From positions 1-64,000 of the forward strand of contig NZ_FNAD01000003.1 of assembly GCF_900101745.1 (NCBI RefSeq): a stretch of DNA of 64,000 nt, given 5' to 3'. The notes beneath the pieces are model-generated. The model had not been told where the DNA came from and did not search any database. It saw only the letters and a program-made list of their open reading frames with translations. Numbering within the stretch: position 1 is the stretch's first letter; the number at the start of each line of letters is the position of its first letter. Shown here piece by piece: positions 42,790 to 51,523 of this stretch. The position numbers and the translations under genes were made by a program. This DNA comes from Glycomyces harbinensis (GTDB lineage Bacteria > Actinomycetota > Actinomycetes > Mycobacteriales > Micromonosporaceae).

Positions 42790-45341
42790 CGGGTCTCCAC
42801 CTTCCTGGCGGGCGCGTCCTGGGAGGGCAGGCCGTCGAGGCGGCCCGGGCGCACGTACGGGACCGCGAGGGTCTCGGTGCCCGCGTGGCGGTCGATGACC
42901 AGGCACCGGTTGGACCGGGCCTCCCAGGACCGCTCGTAGCCGCCGGTGATGGCGGCGAGGTCGTTGGCGGCGATGTTGAGCGCCACGATGCCGGCGCAGT
43001 GCTCGCGTCCGGCGGAGCCGCCGATGTCGTCGAGGAAGCGGCGGGCGCCGCGCCACCAGCCGAGGAGGTGGACGCCGTCGGCGGGGCCGTGCAGCAGGAG
43101 GTCCCGCAGCCGGGCGGTGTGCCCGTCGGCGCCGTCGGCGCCGAACCAGATCAGGTACGTCGGTGTGCCGCGCTTCCCGGTGAGGATCGATCCCGGTGCG
43201 AGCCTGGTGCATTCGTGGCCGAGGCGTTCGAGTTCGCCGGCGACTTCGGCGGCGGTGTCGTCCACGCCGACGGCGGTGACGGCGATCTGGAACGCGACGG
43301 TGCCCGGCTCGTGCTGGTGGCCGAGCGAGATCGCGCCCGCGGCGAGCACGTCGGCGGCGACCGCGGAGGTGCCCAGGATCGCGAGGTGCCGTCCGGGGCT
43401 GCGGTCGAACTGGTAGCCGACGGTGGACATGTGGACGTCGACCGCGCGCCCGATGAGGGCCCGGGGCGCGTGCGTGGGCGCGAGCGCCTCGAACGCGGGG
43501 TCCTCGGTGAGGTGCTGCTCGTCGAAGCCGCGGAAGACGATCGGTTCGGCGTCGGAGTCGCGCCGCTCCCACAGCTGGTGCCGCAGCCCGGTGAGGAGGT
43601 CTTCGGCGCTGGAGGCGTCGGGGAACCGGCAGGTGCGGTTGCGCCCGCGGATGCCTCCGGCGTCGTTGAGGACCGCTTGGCCGACGCTGATGCCGTCGGC
43701 CCCGTCGTTGCCCTCGTCGAGGAGGTGCTTGGCGCCGGGCAGGGCCACGCGCAGCGGGAACTGCCCGAAGATCGAGTCCTTCTTGGAGTAGAGCGCTTCG
43801 ATGCCGGAGATGGTCTGGCTCGCGAGGACCAGGTGCACGCCGTAGGAGCGGCCCTTGCGGGCGAGTTCCTCGAGGTGGGCGACCGCTTCGCCGGCGAGCC
43901 GGTCGTTCCCGGCGAACAGGACGTGGAACTCGTCGACGACGGCGACGATGCGCGGCAGCCGCACCTCGGGCCGCAGCTCCCGCAGCCGTGCGAGGCGGGT
44001 CGCGCCGGCGCGCTTCATGAGGCCCGCGCGGCGGGTCAGCTCGGCGCGCAGCGCCCCGAGGACGGCGACGCCGTACTCGCGGTCGGACTCGACGCCGACG
44101 GCCCTGACGTGCGGGATCCACGACGGGTCGAGGTGCGAGGGCGTGAACTCGGTGAACGAGACGCCCTCCTTGAAGTCGAGGAGGTACAGCTCGAGTTCCT
44201 CGGGGGAGTAGCGGGTCGCGAGCCCGTAGAGGACGTCGAGGAGGAACACGGTCTTGCCGCCGCCGGTGCGCCCGCCGATGAGCCAGTGGGGGGTCGCGTC
44301 GTCGAAGGAGACCTCGACGTCGCCGCCGGTGGCGCTGCCGGCCTGGTCGCGGCCGATCACGGTGGTCAGCCCGTGGCGGCTGGAGGCGGTCCACAGCTCG
44401 GCGGGGACGAGGTCGGCGACCGACAGCTCGCCGGCCTCGCGGCGCTGCTGGGCGCGGGAGCCGTAGACGGCCCTCGCGAGCGCGGGGGAGGGCGCCGGGT
44501 CGAGGGCCACCGGCAGCGGGAGCGTCCCGAGCCGTACTTCGTTCGCGTTGCAGGACAGGTAGGTCGCGTGCTCGATCGCGGGGACCGGTTCGCGGTGCGG
44601 GGCGTTGCGCCACCCGCACAGGACGATGTGGCAGCGCGCGGAGGGCCCGGCGTGGGCGAGGGCGGCGAGCCGTTCGCGCATGGACTTGCCGACCTCAGGC
44701 GGGAGCCCGGCGATGACGATGAGGTGGAAGGGCCGGTCCGCGATCGACTGCCCGCGGGCGCTGATGTCGCGCAGTTCGGTGAGGCGCTTCTCGGCGGCGG
44801 TGAGGATGCGGGCGAGCGCGAGGTGGTCGGTGGCGACGGGTCCGGCGATCCCGGCGTCCACGAGCGCGGTGGCGGGCGCGAAGACCTGGCCGAGGGTGAC
44901 GCCGTCGACCAGGCTCACCTCGAGGTTCCGGTGGGCCGCGGTGACGCGCAGCAGCAGCGACTGGAGCATCCCGGCCACGCGCGGGTCGGCCGCGTCGGCG
45001 TCGCACACCAGGTGGCCCTTGCCGAGCAGGCCCGCGAGGGCGGGGAAGGCGGGGGCGTCGTCGAGTTCGGCCTCGCCGATCCGGATCGCGGGCGTCGACG
45101 GTTCGTCCGTCCATACGGGAGTGCTCGGCGCGATCGCGGCGAGGTCGGCGCCGAGCCAGCCGGTGGCCGCCCCTGCGGCGGCGGCGCGCAGCTTCTCGGC
45201 GAGGGCGAGGCGGCGCCGCTCGGTGTCGTCGGCCGACAAGCGCGAGGCGGACGCCGCGATCAGGCGTTCGGCCCGGTCAGCGGCCCCGGCGGCCTCGCGC
45301 AGCCGCGCGGCGGCCTGCTCCAGTTCGGTCCGCCAAGTCAA
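42786..45341 (-). CDS. FtsK/SpoIIIE-type ATPase with three RecA-like domains
   Basis: 851 residues, no membrane helix. A coiled-coil head (about 1-65) precedes three tandem FtsK-like folds. Only the middle one has an intact P-loop (G-G-R-T-G-G-G-K-T, 356-364) and Walker B (V-A-V-V-D-E-F-H). The first (around G-H-L-V-C-D-A-D-A-A-D, about 110) and third (around G-R-H-L-A-I-L-G-T-S-A-V-A, about 650) have lost the GKT. This three-domain plan recalls EccC of type VII secretion. TTG 45341 has GGGAGG five bases upstream; a GTG at 45365 is the alternative. It forms a two-gene unit with the coiled-coil membrane gene. Confidence 0.82.
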   Translation of the reverse strand: MTWRTELEQAAARLREAAGAADRAERLIAASASRLSADDTERRRLALAEKLRAAAAGAATGWLGADLAAIAPSTPVWTDEPSTPAIRIGEAELDDAPAFPALAGLLGKGHLVCDADAADPRVAGMLQSLLLRVTAAHRNLEVSLVDGVTLGQVFAPATALVDAGIAGPVATDHLALARILTAAEKRLTELRDISARGQSIADRPFHLIVIAGLPPEVGKSMRERLAALAHAGPSARCHIVLCGWRNAPHREPVPAIEHATYLSCNANEVRLGTLPLPVALDPAPSPALARAVYGSRAQQRREAGELSVADLVPAELWTASSRHGLTTVIGRDQAGSATGGDVEVSFDDATPHWLIGGRTGGGKTVFLLDVLYGLATRYSPEELELYLLDFKEGVSFTEFTPSHLDPSWIPHVRAVGVESDREYGVAVLGALRAELTRRAGLMKRAGATRLARLRELRPEVRLPRIVAVVDEFHVLFAGNDRLAGEAVAHLEELARKGRSYGVHLVLASQTISGIEALYSKKDSIFGQFPLRVALPGAKHLLDEGNDGADGISVGQAVLNDAGGIRGRNRTCRFPDASSAEDLLTGLRHQLWERRDSDAEPIVFRGFDEQHLTEDPAFEALAPTHAPRALIGRAVDVHMSTVGYQFDRSPGRHLAILGTSAVAADVLAAGAISLGHQHEPGTVAFQIAVTAVGVDDTAAEVAGELERLGHECTRLAPGSILTGKRGTPTYLIWFGADGADGHTARLRDLLLHGPADGVHLLGWWRGARRFLDDIGGSAGREHCAGIVALNIAANDLAAITGGYERSWEARSNRCLVIDRHAGTETLAVPYVRPGRLDGLPSQDAPARKVETR

Positions 45342-45545
45342 AGCCGCCTCCCAGGGGTGGTGCACGCATGCCCGTACGTGACCGGGTCACGACCTCACCT
45401 TACCGGGGCGGGCCGTACCGCGAGGCGGCCGGAGCGGGCACCGAACATGAAGGCGCCGCGCGGATTTCGCGTGCCGCGCACGGGGAGGCGCCCGCCCCAA
45501 AGCCCGCGCGAATCGCGCGTTCGGGAACGGGCGCTTCGTGAACGA

Positions 45546-46805
45546 CTAGTGCGTGTACAGGCCGAGCGCCAGGTCCGCGAGGTACCCGGGGTCGTCCGAG
45601 CCGCACAGTTCGCGCGCCGAGTGCATCGACAGGATCGGCAGGCCGACGTCCACGGTGAGGATGCCCAGCTGCGTGCCCGAGATCGGGCCGATGGTGGTGC
45701 CGCCGGGGATGTCGTTGCGGTTGACGTAGGTCTGCCACGGGACGCCGGCGGCGTCGGCCGAGCGCCGGAACAGCGCCTGCTCCTCGGCGCCGCTGGCGTA
45801 CCGCTGGTTCGCGCTGACCTTGATCATGGGGCCGCCGCCGGGCAGCGGCCGGTGGCCCGGCTCGTGCTTCTCGGGGTAGTTCGGGTGGAGGGCGTTGCCG
45901 GTGTCGGAGGACATCATCCCCGAGGCGGCGATCGCGCGCGCGTACGTCTCGAAGTCGTCGCCGATCAGCCGGTGCAGGACCGATTCGAGGAAGGGGCCCT
46001 GCGCGGCCGAGTAGGTCATCGACCCGATCTCCTCGTAGTTGAACGAGGCCAGGACCGGGACGCGGGTGCCGGTGTCCTCAGCGGCGATGAGCGCGCTGAT
46101 TCCGGCGTGGGTGCTGGTCAGGTTGTCCAGCCGCCAGGCGGCGAACAGCTCGTTGTCCTTGCCCAGGTAGGCGGGCGCGTCGAGCGCGGCGGCGAACAGG
46201 TCGTGCCCGAACACGTCGTTCGCGTCGACCCCGGCCTCGGCGGCGATGAACTCCAGGAACTCGCCGTCGCGCGGCTCGCCCAGCCCCCAGATCGGCGTCA
46301 GCTGCGACTGCGCGTTGAGCTTCTGGCCCTCGTTGGCGCCGCGGTCGAGGTGGATCGCCAGGCGCGGGATGCGCAGGAGCGGGCGGTCGACGTGGACGAG
46401 CACCTCGGCGCCGTCGCGCATGACCAGGCGCCCCGCGACCGACAGGTCCCGGTCGAGCCAGGTCTGGTGCGACACGCCGCCGTAGACCTCGACGGCGATC
46501 TGCTTCCAGCCGAAGCCGCCGGTGTCCGGGCGGGGCTTGACCTTGAACGTCGGGGTGTCGGTGTGGGCGCCGAAGATCCGGAACGCGTCGTGGTCCCCGC
46601 CGTTGAGGCGCCAGGCGATGATCGAGCCGTCGCGGACGGTGTAGTACCCGCCGGGGTCGAGCGGCCAGGCGTCGGTCTCGGCCAGGCGCCGGAACCCGGC
46701 GGCCTCGAGCCTGCGGCCCGCCTCGGCGCACGCGTGGTACGCGGTGGGGGCGGCCTGGATGAACGCGGCGAGGTCGTCGGTGTGCGACCGGTCGAACCGG
46801 GGCAT
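45546..46805 (-). CDS. M18-family aspartyl aminopeptidase
   Basis: A cytoplasmic di-zinc aminopeptidase, 419 residues. Metal and catalytic residues in order: G-A-H-T-D-T-P (about 79-85), R-L-D-N-L-T-S (about 225), F-N-Y-E-E-I-G-S (about 255), and the final M-H-S-A-R-E-L-C-G (about 395). It removes acidic N-terminal residues from peptides. GGAGCTCC lies near the ATG. It stands between the FtsK-like module and folP2, divergent from folP2 (81-base gap). Confidence 0.94.
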   Translation of the reverse strand: MPRFDRSHTDDLAAFIQAAPTAYHACAEAGRRLEAAGFRRLAETDAWPLDPGGYYTVRDGSIIAWRLNGGDHDAFRIFGAHTDTPTFKVKPRPDTGGFGWKQIAVEVYGGVSHQTWLDRDLSVAGRLVMRDGAEVLVHVDRPLLRIPRLAIHLDRGANEGQKLNAQSQLTPIWGLGEPRDGEFLEFIAAEAGVDANDVFGHDLFAAALDAPAYLGKDNELFAAWRLDNLTSTHAGISALIAAEDTGTRVPVLASFNYEEIGSMTYSAAQGPFLESVLHRLIGDDFETYARAIAASGMMSSDTGNALHPNYPEKHEPGHRPLPGGGPMIKVSANQRYASGAEEQALFRRSADAAGVPWQTYVNRNDIPGGTTIGPISGTQLGILTVDVGLPILSMHSARELCGSDDPGYLADLALGLYTH

Positions 46806-46886
46806 CGGAGCTCCTTCTGTGCTTGTTCGCGCCTGCCCGGGCGTCGTCTACTGGCGGGTAGCGGGCGCGGCTGTCAGCATAGACGG

Positions 46887-47750
46887 ATGCGAGCGTTGAA
46901 ACTTGGCCGACGGGTGTTCGATGAAGGCGACTACGCGGTGATGGCGATCGTCAACCGCACGCCCGACTCATTCTTCGACTCGGGGGCGACGTTCGCGTTC
47001 GAAGCGGCGGTCGCCGCCGCGGACAACGCGGTGGCGCAGGGCGCCGACATCGTCGACGTCGGCGGCGTCAAGGCCGGCGACGGGCCCGAGGTGTCCGTGG
47101 CCGAGGAGATCGAGCGGGTGGTGCCGTTCATCGCCGCCGTCCACGACAGGCACCCCGAGCTGATCCTCTCGGTCGACACCTGGCGCGGCGAGGTCGCCCG
47201 CGAGGCGGTCGCGGCCGGGGCCGAGCTCGTCAACGACACCTGGGCGGGCTGGGACCCGCAGGTGATCGAGGTCGCCGCCGACACGGGCGCGGGCCTCGTC
47301 GTCTCGCACACCGGCGGGCTCCAGCCGCGCACGGTCGCGGCGAAGCCCGTCTACGGCGACGTCGTGGCCGAGGTCCGGGCCGAACTGCTCGACCGCGCCG
47401 AGGCGGCCGTGGCCGCGGGCGTGCGCGCCGACGGCATCCTCATCGACCCGACGCACGACTTCGGCAAGACCACCTACCACTCGCTCGACCTGACCCGCCG
47501 GCTCGAAGAGCTCTCCGGTACCGGCTGGCCCGTGCTGGTCGCCTTGTCCCGCAAGGACTTCGTCGGCGAGACCTTGGACCTGCCGGTCGACCGGCGCCTG
47601 AACGGCACCCTCGCGGCGACGGCGATCTCGGCCTGGAACGGCGCGCGGGTCTTCCGCGCCCACGACGTGGCCGCCACCCGCGAAGTCCTCGACATGGTTG
47701 CGGCCATCAAGGGCGACAAGCCCCCGAAGGCCCCGCGCCGCAGCCTCTGA
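46887..47750 (+). CDS. folP2: Dihydropteroate synthase-like protein FolP2
   Basis: 287 residues. The DHPS signature is present in altered form (I-V-N-R-T-P-D-S-F-F-D-S-G and D-I-V-D-V-G-G-V-K-A-G in place of G-G-E-S-T), as are D-T-W and S-R-K-D-F-V-G-E. In mycobacteria FolP2 does not make dihydropteroate and lies next to gpgS. The changed loop suggests the same here. Its true role is unknown. It may be leaderless, with a CAGCAT hexamer ending six bases before ATG 46887. The usual gpgS neighbour is missing. Confidence 0.85.
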   Translation: MRALKLGRRVFDEGDYAVMAIVNRTPDSFFDSGATFAFEAAVAAADNAVAQGADIVDVGGVKAGDGPEVSVAEEIERVVPFIAAVHDRHPELILSVDTWRGEVAREAVAAGAELVNDTWAGWDPQVIEVAADTGAGLVVSHTGGLQPRTVAAKPVYGDVVAEVRAELLDRAEAAVAAGVRADGILIDPTHDFGKTTYHSLDLTRRLEELSGTGWPVLVALSRKDFVGETLDLPVDRRLNGTLAATAISAWNGARVFRAHDVAATREVLDMVAAIKGDKPPKAPRRSL

Positions 47751-47761
47751 CCGCAAGACCC

Positions 47762-47786
47762 GTGCTACACTGGTTACGTGTAACAC
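47762..47786. promoter_or_regulatory. Candidate operator of the second vapBC module
   Basis: GTGCTACAC and GTGTAACAC are inverted repeats with one mismatch and a 7-base spacer, ending 13 bases before the antitoxin gene and its GGAGG site. TACACT within the left arm can serve as a -10 element. Confidence 0.55.
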
Positions 47787-47799
47787 GGATGGAGGCATC

Positions 47800-48033
47800 A
47801 TGTCGAACCTGACGCTCAGCATCGATGACGAACTGCTTCGGCGCGCGCGCATGCGTGCGCTGGAACTCGACACCACCGTCAACGCCGTGGTCCGCGAGTA
47901 CCTCGAAGGGTTCGCTGGAGAAAGCCCCACGAAGCGGGCATTGGCCGAATTCCTGGATCTCACCGAGGGCTTGTCGGCGTCGAGCGGGCCCGACGGACGG
48001 GGATGGACTCGCGAGGAACTCTATGACCGGTAG
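47800..48033 (+). CDS. vapB: VapB-type antitoxin, ribbon-helix-helix
   Basis: 77 residues. The DNA-binding part is L-T-L-S-I-D-D-E-L-L-R-R-A-R-M-R-A-L-E-L at the N-terminus, continuing with T-V-N-A-V-V-R-E-Y-L-E-G-F. The tail G-W-T-R-E-E-L-Y-D-R is of the type that occupies the toxin's active site. GGAGG lies six bases before ATG 47800. The gene overlaps the toxin start by 11 bases. It is not closely similar to the first antitoxin at 24.9 kb. Confidence 0.88.
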   Translation: MSNLTLSIDDELLRRARMRALELDTTVNAVVREYLEGFAGESPTKRALAEFLDLTEGLSASSGPDGRGWTREELYDR

Positions 48034-48433
48034 GGCCTTTCTCGATACGAACGTCTTGGTCTACGCCGTCGATGACGCCGACCCTGAGAAGAAGAAGACC
48101 GCGCGGGCGCTCCTCGCCCAGGCCGACAACGCCGTCATCTCAGCGCAGGTGCTCAACGAGTTCTACGTGACGGTCACCCGCAAACTCAAACCGGCGATCG
48201 ACGCCGAGACCGCCGGGCACATGGTCCGCAAGTTGGCCCGGCTCCAGTGCGTGCCGGTCGATGCGCAGCTGGTGCAGTCCGCGCTCCGTGCCGGGCAGCG
48301 CTGGCGGCTGTCGCATTGGGACTCGCTCGTCGTCGAGGCGGCACGCCAGTCCGGATGTTCGAAGATCCTCACCGAGGACCTTGCCGATGGCGCCGCCTAT
48401 GACGGACTCATCATCGAGAACCCGTTCCGCTGA
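48023..48433 (+). CDS. vapC: VapC-type PIN-domain toxin, second module
   Basis: 136 residues. The PIN acidic residues are in F-L-D-T-N-V-L-V-Y (Asp8), L-N-E-F-Y (Glu near 45), H-W-D-S-L-V-V-E-A-A (Asp near 97) and L-T-E-D-L (Asp near 117). The catalytic set is complete. It sits inside a block of core genes that in relatives holds no toxin, so it is a recent insertion. A perfect terminator follows. Confidence 0.92.
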   Translation: MTGRAFLDTNVLVYAVDDADPEKKKTARALLAQADNAVISAQVLNEFYVTVTRKLKPAIDAETAGHMVRKLARLQCVPVDAQLVQSALRAGQRWRLSHWDSLVVEAARQSGCSKILTEDLADGAAYDGLIIENPFR

Positions 48434-48443
48434 GCGGACGCCG

Positions 48444-48471
48444 ACGGCCGCCGCGTTGCCGCGGCGGCCGT
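48444..48471. terminator. Terminator between vapC and the LOG gene
   Basis: ACGGCCGCCGCG and CGCGGCGGCCGT form a 12-base stem with a TTGC loop between convergent genes. Confidence 0.8.
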
Positions 48472-48480
48472 GTCGCGTGC

Positions 48481-49170
48481 TTACATTCCCGCTTTTTTCA
48501 TATGGTCGACGGCTTCGTCGAGGTCGTCGGTGACCAGGAGCAGGTCCACGTCGGCGGGGTTGATCTTGCCCTCGCCGAGCATCGACTTGCGCAGCCAGTC
48601 GACGAGCCCGCCCCAGTAGTCGACGCCGATGAGCGCGATCGGGAACTTGCCGACCTTCTGCGTCTGCACCAGCGTCAGCGACTCGAACAGCTCGTCCATG
48701 GTCCCGAAGCCGCCCGGCAGCGCGCAGAACCCGCACGAGTACTTCAGGAACATGACCTTGCGGACGAAGAAGTAGTGGAAGTCCAGCTGGATGTCCACGT
48801 ACGGGTTGATGCCCTGCTCGAACGGCAGCTCGATGCCGAGCCCGACCGACTTGACGCCCGCGTCGGCCGCGCCGCGGTTGGCGGCCTCCATCGCGCCGGG
48901 CCCGCCGCCGGTGATGACCGAGAACCCGGACTCGCCGAGCTTGCGGCCCAGTTCGACGCCGAGCTTGTACTCCTCGCCGTCGACCGGGGTGCGCGCCGAC
49001 CCGTAGACGCCGATGGCGTCGCCCAGCTCGGCCGCCTCGAGCGTGTCGAAGCCCTCCACGAACTCGGCCTGTATCTTCATGACCCGCCAGGCGGCCTTCT
49101 GCTTCCACTCCTCGGAGTGGCGGGTGTCGAGCAGGTGCTCGTCGGCGGTGACTTTGCGCTTCTGACTCAT
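48481..49170 (-). CDS. LOG-family (TIGR00730) nucleotide phosphoribohydrolase
   Basis: 229 residues. The Rossmann-like domain begins with I-G-V-Y-G-S-A-R (about 53), then V-I-T-G-G-G-P-G-A-M-E-A-A-N-R-G. The LOG signature is L-P-G-G-F-G-T-M-D-E-L-F-E (about 148). Relatives cleave cytokinin-riboside or purine nucleotide phosphates (the mycobacterial Rv1205 group). The ATG overlaps the dapE stop by ATGA, so the two are co-translated, as in other actinobacteria. Confidence 0.93.
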   Translation of the reverse strand: MSQKRKVTADEHLLDTRHSEEWKQKAAWRVMKIQAEFVEGFDTLEAAELGDAIGVYGSARTPVDGEEYKLGVELGRKLGESGFSVITGGGPGAMEAANRGAADAGVKSVGLGIELPFEQGINPYVDIQLDFHYFFVRKVMFLKYSCGFCALPGGFGTMDELFESLTLVQTQKVGKFPIALIGVDYWGGLVDWLRKSMLGEGKINPADVDLLLVTDDLDEAVDHMKKAGM

Positions 49171-50249
49171 GTTGCCTCCACATAGGCTCGCAGGGCCTCG
49201 GCGCAGGACAGGATGCGCGGGATCTCGACGCGCTCGTCCTGCTTGTGGGCGAGGTTCGGGTCGCCCGGCCCGAAGTTCACTGCGGGGATGCCCAGTGTCG
49301 CGAAGCGCGCCACATCGGTCCACCCCAGTTTGGCCCGGAACTCCCCGCCGGCGGCCGCGACGAACTCGGCGGCCTCGGGCCGGTCCAGTCCGGGCCGGCA
49401 CGAGGGCGCGGAATCGGTGACCGCGATGTCGAAGCCCGCGAAGACCTCCCGCAGGTGTGCTTCGGCGGCGGCCTCGTCGCGGTCGGGCGCGAAGCGGAAG
49501 TTCACCTCGACCCAGCACTCGTCGGGGATGACGTTTCCGGCGACCCCGCCGCCGATGAAGACCGCGTTCAGGCCCTCCCGGTACGTGCACCGGTCGACCT
49601 CGACCTCCCGCGCCTCGTACGCGTTGAGCCGCTCCAGGACCGCGGCGGCCTTGTGGATCGCGTTCTCGCCCTTCCAGGACCGCGCCGAGTGCGCCCGTCT
49701 GCCGCGGGTCGTCACGCGCGCCCGCATGGTGCCCTGGCATCCGGCCTCGACCAGGCCGTACGTGGGCTCCAGGAGGATCGCGAAGTTCGCGGCCAGCAGT
49801 TCGGGCCGTGACTTGGAGAGCTTGTTGAGTCCGTTGTGCTCGGCCTCGATCTCCTCGCAGTCGTAGAACGCGAAGCTCAGGTCGAACTTCGGGTCCTTCA
49901 CCGTCGCGGCGATCCACAGCGCGAGCGCCGTGCCCGACTTCATGTCCGAGGTCCCCAGACCCCACAGGACGTCGCCGTCGAGACGGGTCGGGAAGTTGTC
50001 GTTGACCGGCACGGTGTCGAGGTGCCCGGCGAGCATGACCCGCCGCCCCCGACCCAGCTCGGTGCGGGCCACGAGCGTGTTGCCCACGCGCTCGGTCGTC
50101 AGGTGCCCCAGGGGTTTGAGGGCCGCCTCGACCTCGTCGCAGATCTCCGCCTCGCTCCGGGACACCGACTGGATGTCGCACAGGGCCCTGGTCAGCGCGA
50201 CCGGGTCGGCGAGGACTGCCTCACTCAAAACTGTCACATCAGCAGACAC
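49167..50249 (-). CDS. dapE: Succinyl-diaminopimelate desuccinylase
   Basis: A lysine/diaminopimelate pathway enzyme removing succinate from N-succinyl-LL-DAP. 360 residues. Metal sites of the M20 family: A-G-H-L-D-T-V-P (about 73-80), G-T-S-D-M-K-S-G (about 98), Y-D-C-E-E-I-E-A-E-H-N-G (about 127). The GTG at 50249 gives a natural N-terminus; a GTG four codons later is possible. It is divergent from dapD with only 27 bases between the starts, so the two share a tiny control region. Confidence 0.93.
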   Translation of the reverse strand: MSADVTVLSEAVLADPVALTRALCDIQSVSRSEAEICDEVEAALKPLGHLTTERVGNTLVARTELGRGRRVMLAGHLDTVPVNDNFPTRLDGDVLWGLGTSDMKSGTALALWIAATVKDPKFDLSFAFYDCEEIEAEHNGLNKLSKSRPELLAANFAILLEPTYGLVEAGCQGTMRARVTTRGRRAHSARSWKGENAIHKAAAVLERLNAYEAREVEVDRCTYREGLNAVFIGGGVAGNVIPDECWVEVNFRFAPDRDEAAAEAHLREVFAGFDIAVTDSAPSCRPGLDRPEAAEFVAAAGGEFRAKLGWTDVARFATLGIPAVNFGPGDPNLAHKQDERVEIPRILSCAEALRAYVEAT

Positions 50250-50264
50250 TACCCGCCGCCTCGA

Positions 50265-50270
50265 TAGGCT
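50265..50270 (+). promoter_or_regulatory. -10 hexamer of leaderless dapD
   Basis: TAGGCT ends six bases before ATG 50277, so the message should start at or near the start codon. No ribosome site precedes the ATG. Confidence 0.55.
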
Positions 50271-50276
50271 CTGTGG

Positions 50277-51206
50277 ATGAGTGAATTCCTGACTGACGCA
50301 GCCTGGGGAGTCGGCGTGGCGACCGTGGGCGCCGACGGCACCGTCCTCGACGTGTGGTTCACCCGCCTCGGCCTCGGCGAGGCCCCGACCGGCGTGGCCG
50401 CCCCCGACATCGACCGCACCACCCCGGCCGGGACGACCTCCAAGGGCGTCGCGGTCCTCGTCAAGTCCCTCGCGGAGGAACCGGTCGACACCGCCGACGT
50501 CTACCTGCGCCTGCACCTGCTCTCGCACCGCTTCGTCATCCCGCACTCGATCAACCTCGCCGGCATCTTCGGGCTCCTGCCGAACAACGCCTGGACCAAC
50601 TTCGGGCCCCTCCCGGCCGACGGCGTCAACGCCGCCCGCCTGAAACTGCGCGCCGAGGGCCACGTCCTCGAAGTCAAGTCCCTCGACAAGTTCCCGCCCA
50701 TGGCCGACTATGTGACCCCCACCGGCGTCCGCATCGCCGACGCCTCCCGGGTGCGCCTCGGCGCCCACCTCGCCAAGGGCACCACGGTCATGCACGAGGG
50801 CTTCGTGAACTTCAACGCCGGCACGCTCGGCAACTCGATGGTCGAGGGCCGCATCTCCGCCGGCGTCCTCGTCGGCGACGGCTCGGACATCGGCGGCGGC
50901 TCCTCGATCATGGGGACGCTCTCCGGCGGCGGCAAGCAGGTCATCTCGATCGGCGAGCGGTGCCTCCTCGGCGCCAACGCCGGCATCGGGATCTCCTTGG
51001 GCGACAACTGCGTCGTGGCCGCCGGCTGCTATGTGACCGCGGGCTCCAAGGTCACGCTCCCGGACGGCACGGTCGTCAAGGCCGCCACCCTCTCGGGCAA
51101 GGACAACCTCCAGTTCTGGACCAACACCCAGACCGGCGTCCTCGAAGTGCGCCCGCGCTCGGGCACGTGGGGCGAACTCAACGCCGCCCTCCACAGCGCC
51201 CAGTAA
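50277..51206 (+). CDS. dapD: Tetrahydrodipicolinate N-succinyltransferase, actinobacterial type
   Basis: 309 residues. It makes N-succinyl-2-amino-6-ketopimelate, the step before the aminotransferase and DapE. The N-terminal domain (1-130) leads into a left-handed beta-helix with the hexapeptide pattern ([30 protein letters not shown]). [10 protein letters not shown] is the actinobacterial active-site strand. It is coupled in function to dapE next door. Confidence 0.95.
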   Translation: MSEFLTDAAWGVGVATVGADGTVLDVWFTRLGLGEAPTGVAAPDIDRTTPAGTTSKGVAVLVKSLAEEPVDTADVYLRLHLLSHRFVIPHSINLAGIFGLLPNNAWTNFGPLPADGVNAARLKLRAEGHVLEVKSLDKFPPMADYVTPTGVRIADASRVRLGAHLAKGTTVMHEGFVNFNAGTLGNSMVEGRISAGVLVGDGSDIGGGSSIMGTLSGGGKQVISIGERCLLGANAGIGISLGDNCVVAAGCYVTAGSKVTLPDGTVVKAATLSGKDNLQFWTNTQTGVLEVRPRSGTWGELNAALHSAQ

Positions 51207-51242
51207 CACCCGTTAGCACCCGAATTCCACAGGTTTCATCGC

Positions 51243-51269
51243 AAGGGCCCCGGCTGCGCCGGGGCCCTT
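51243..51269 (+). terminator. Terminator after dapD
   Basis: AAGGGCCCCGG and CCGGGGCCCTT form an 11-base stem with a CTGCG loop, 37 bases after the stop. Confidence 0.8.
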
Positions 51270-51438
51270 CGCCACCCACAGGTGTAGTACCTGAGTGCCA
51301 TCCCGGCCCCCGAACTTCGTTCTCAAGACCCATGCGCCGCCCCTCGAACCCGCTTAATGTTGCCCGCATGGGTGCACCAGTGCACCGGGGCCGCAACGCG
51401 GCCAGCGAAACTCCGCTGGGAAACCGGGGAAAGAAAGC
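51270..51438. other. Gap between dapD and mrp
   Basis: Non-coding between the two terminators. It holds GGTGCAC, two bases, GTGCACC (51371-51386), a perfect operator-sized dyad that starts one base after an ATG at 51368. A frame from that ATG runs on through the mrp terminator and is not credible as a gene. Confidence 0.35.
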
Positions 51439-51468
51439 CGCGCGGCGGCCCGCAAGGGCCGCCGCGCG
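51439..51468 (-). terminator. Terminator after mrp
   Basis: CGCGCGGCGGCCC and GGGCCGCCGCGCG form a perfect 13-base stem with a GCAA loop, 56 bases past the minus-strand mrp stop. Confidence 0.75.
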
Positions 51469-51523
51469 CACCATTTCCACACTCACGACGTTCGCGACCG
51501 GGCCGCCTCCGGCCCGCGCCGCT

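Noticed and set aside
42885-46886. A 4-kb plus-strand open frame upstream of folP2, antisense to the FtsK-like and aminopeptidase genes
   Set aside because: It mirrors the codon pattern of minus-strand genes that have clear motifs. Only the part after 46887 matches a family (FolP2).
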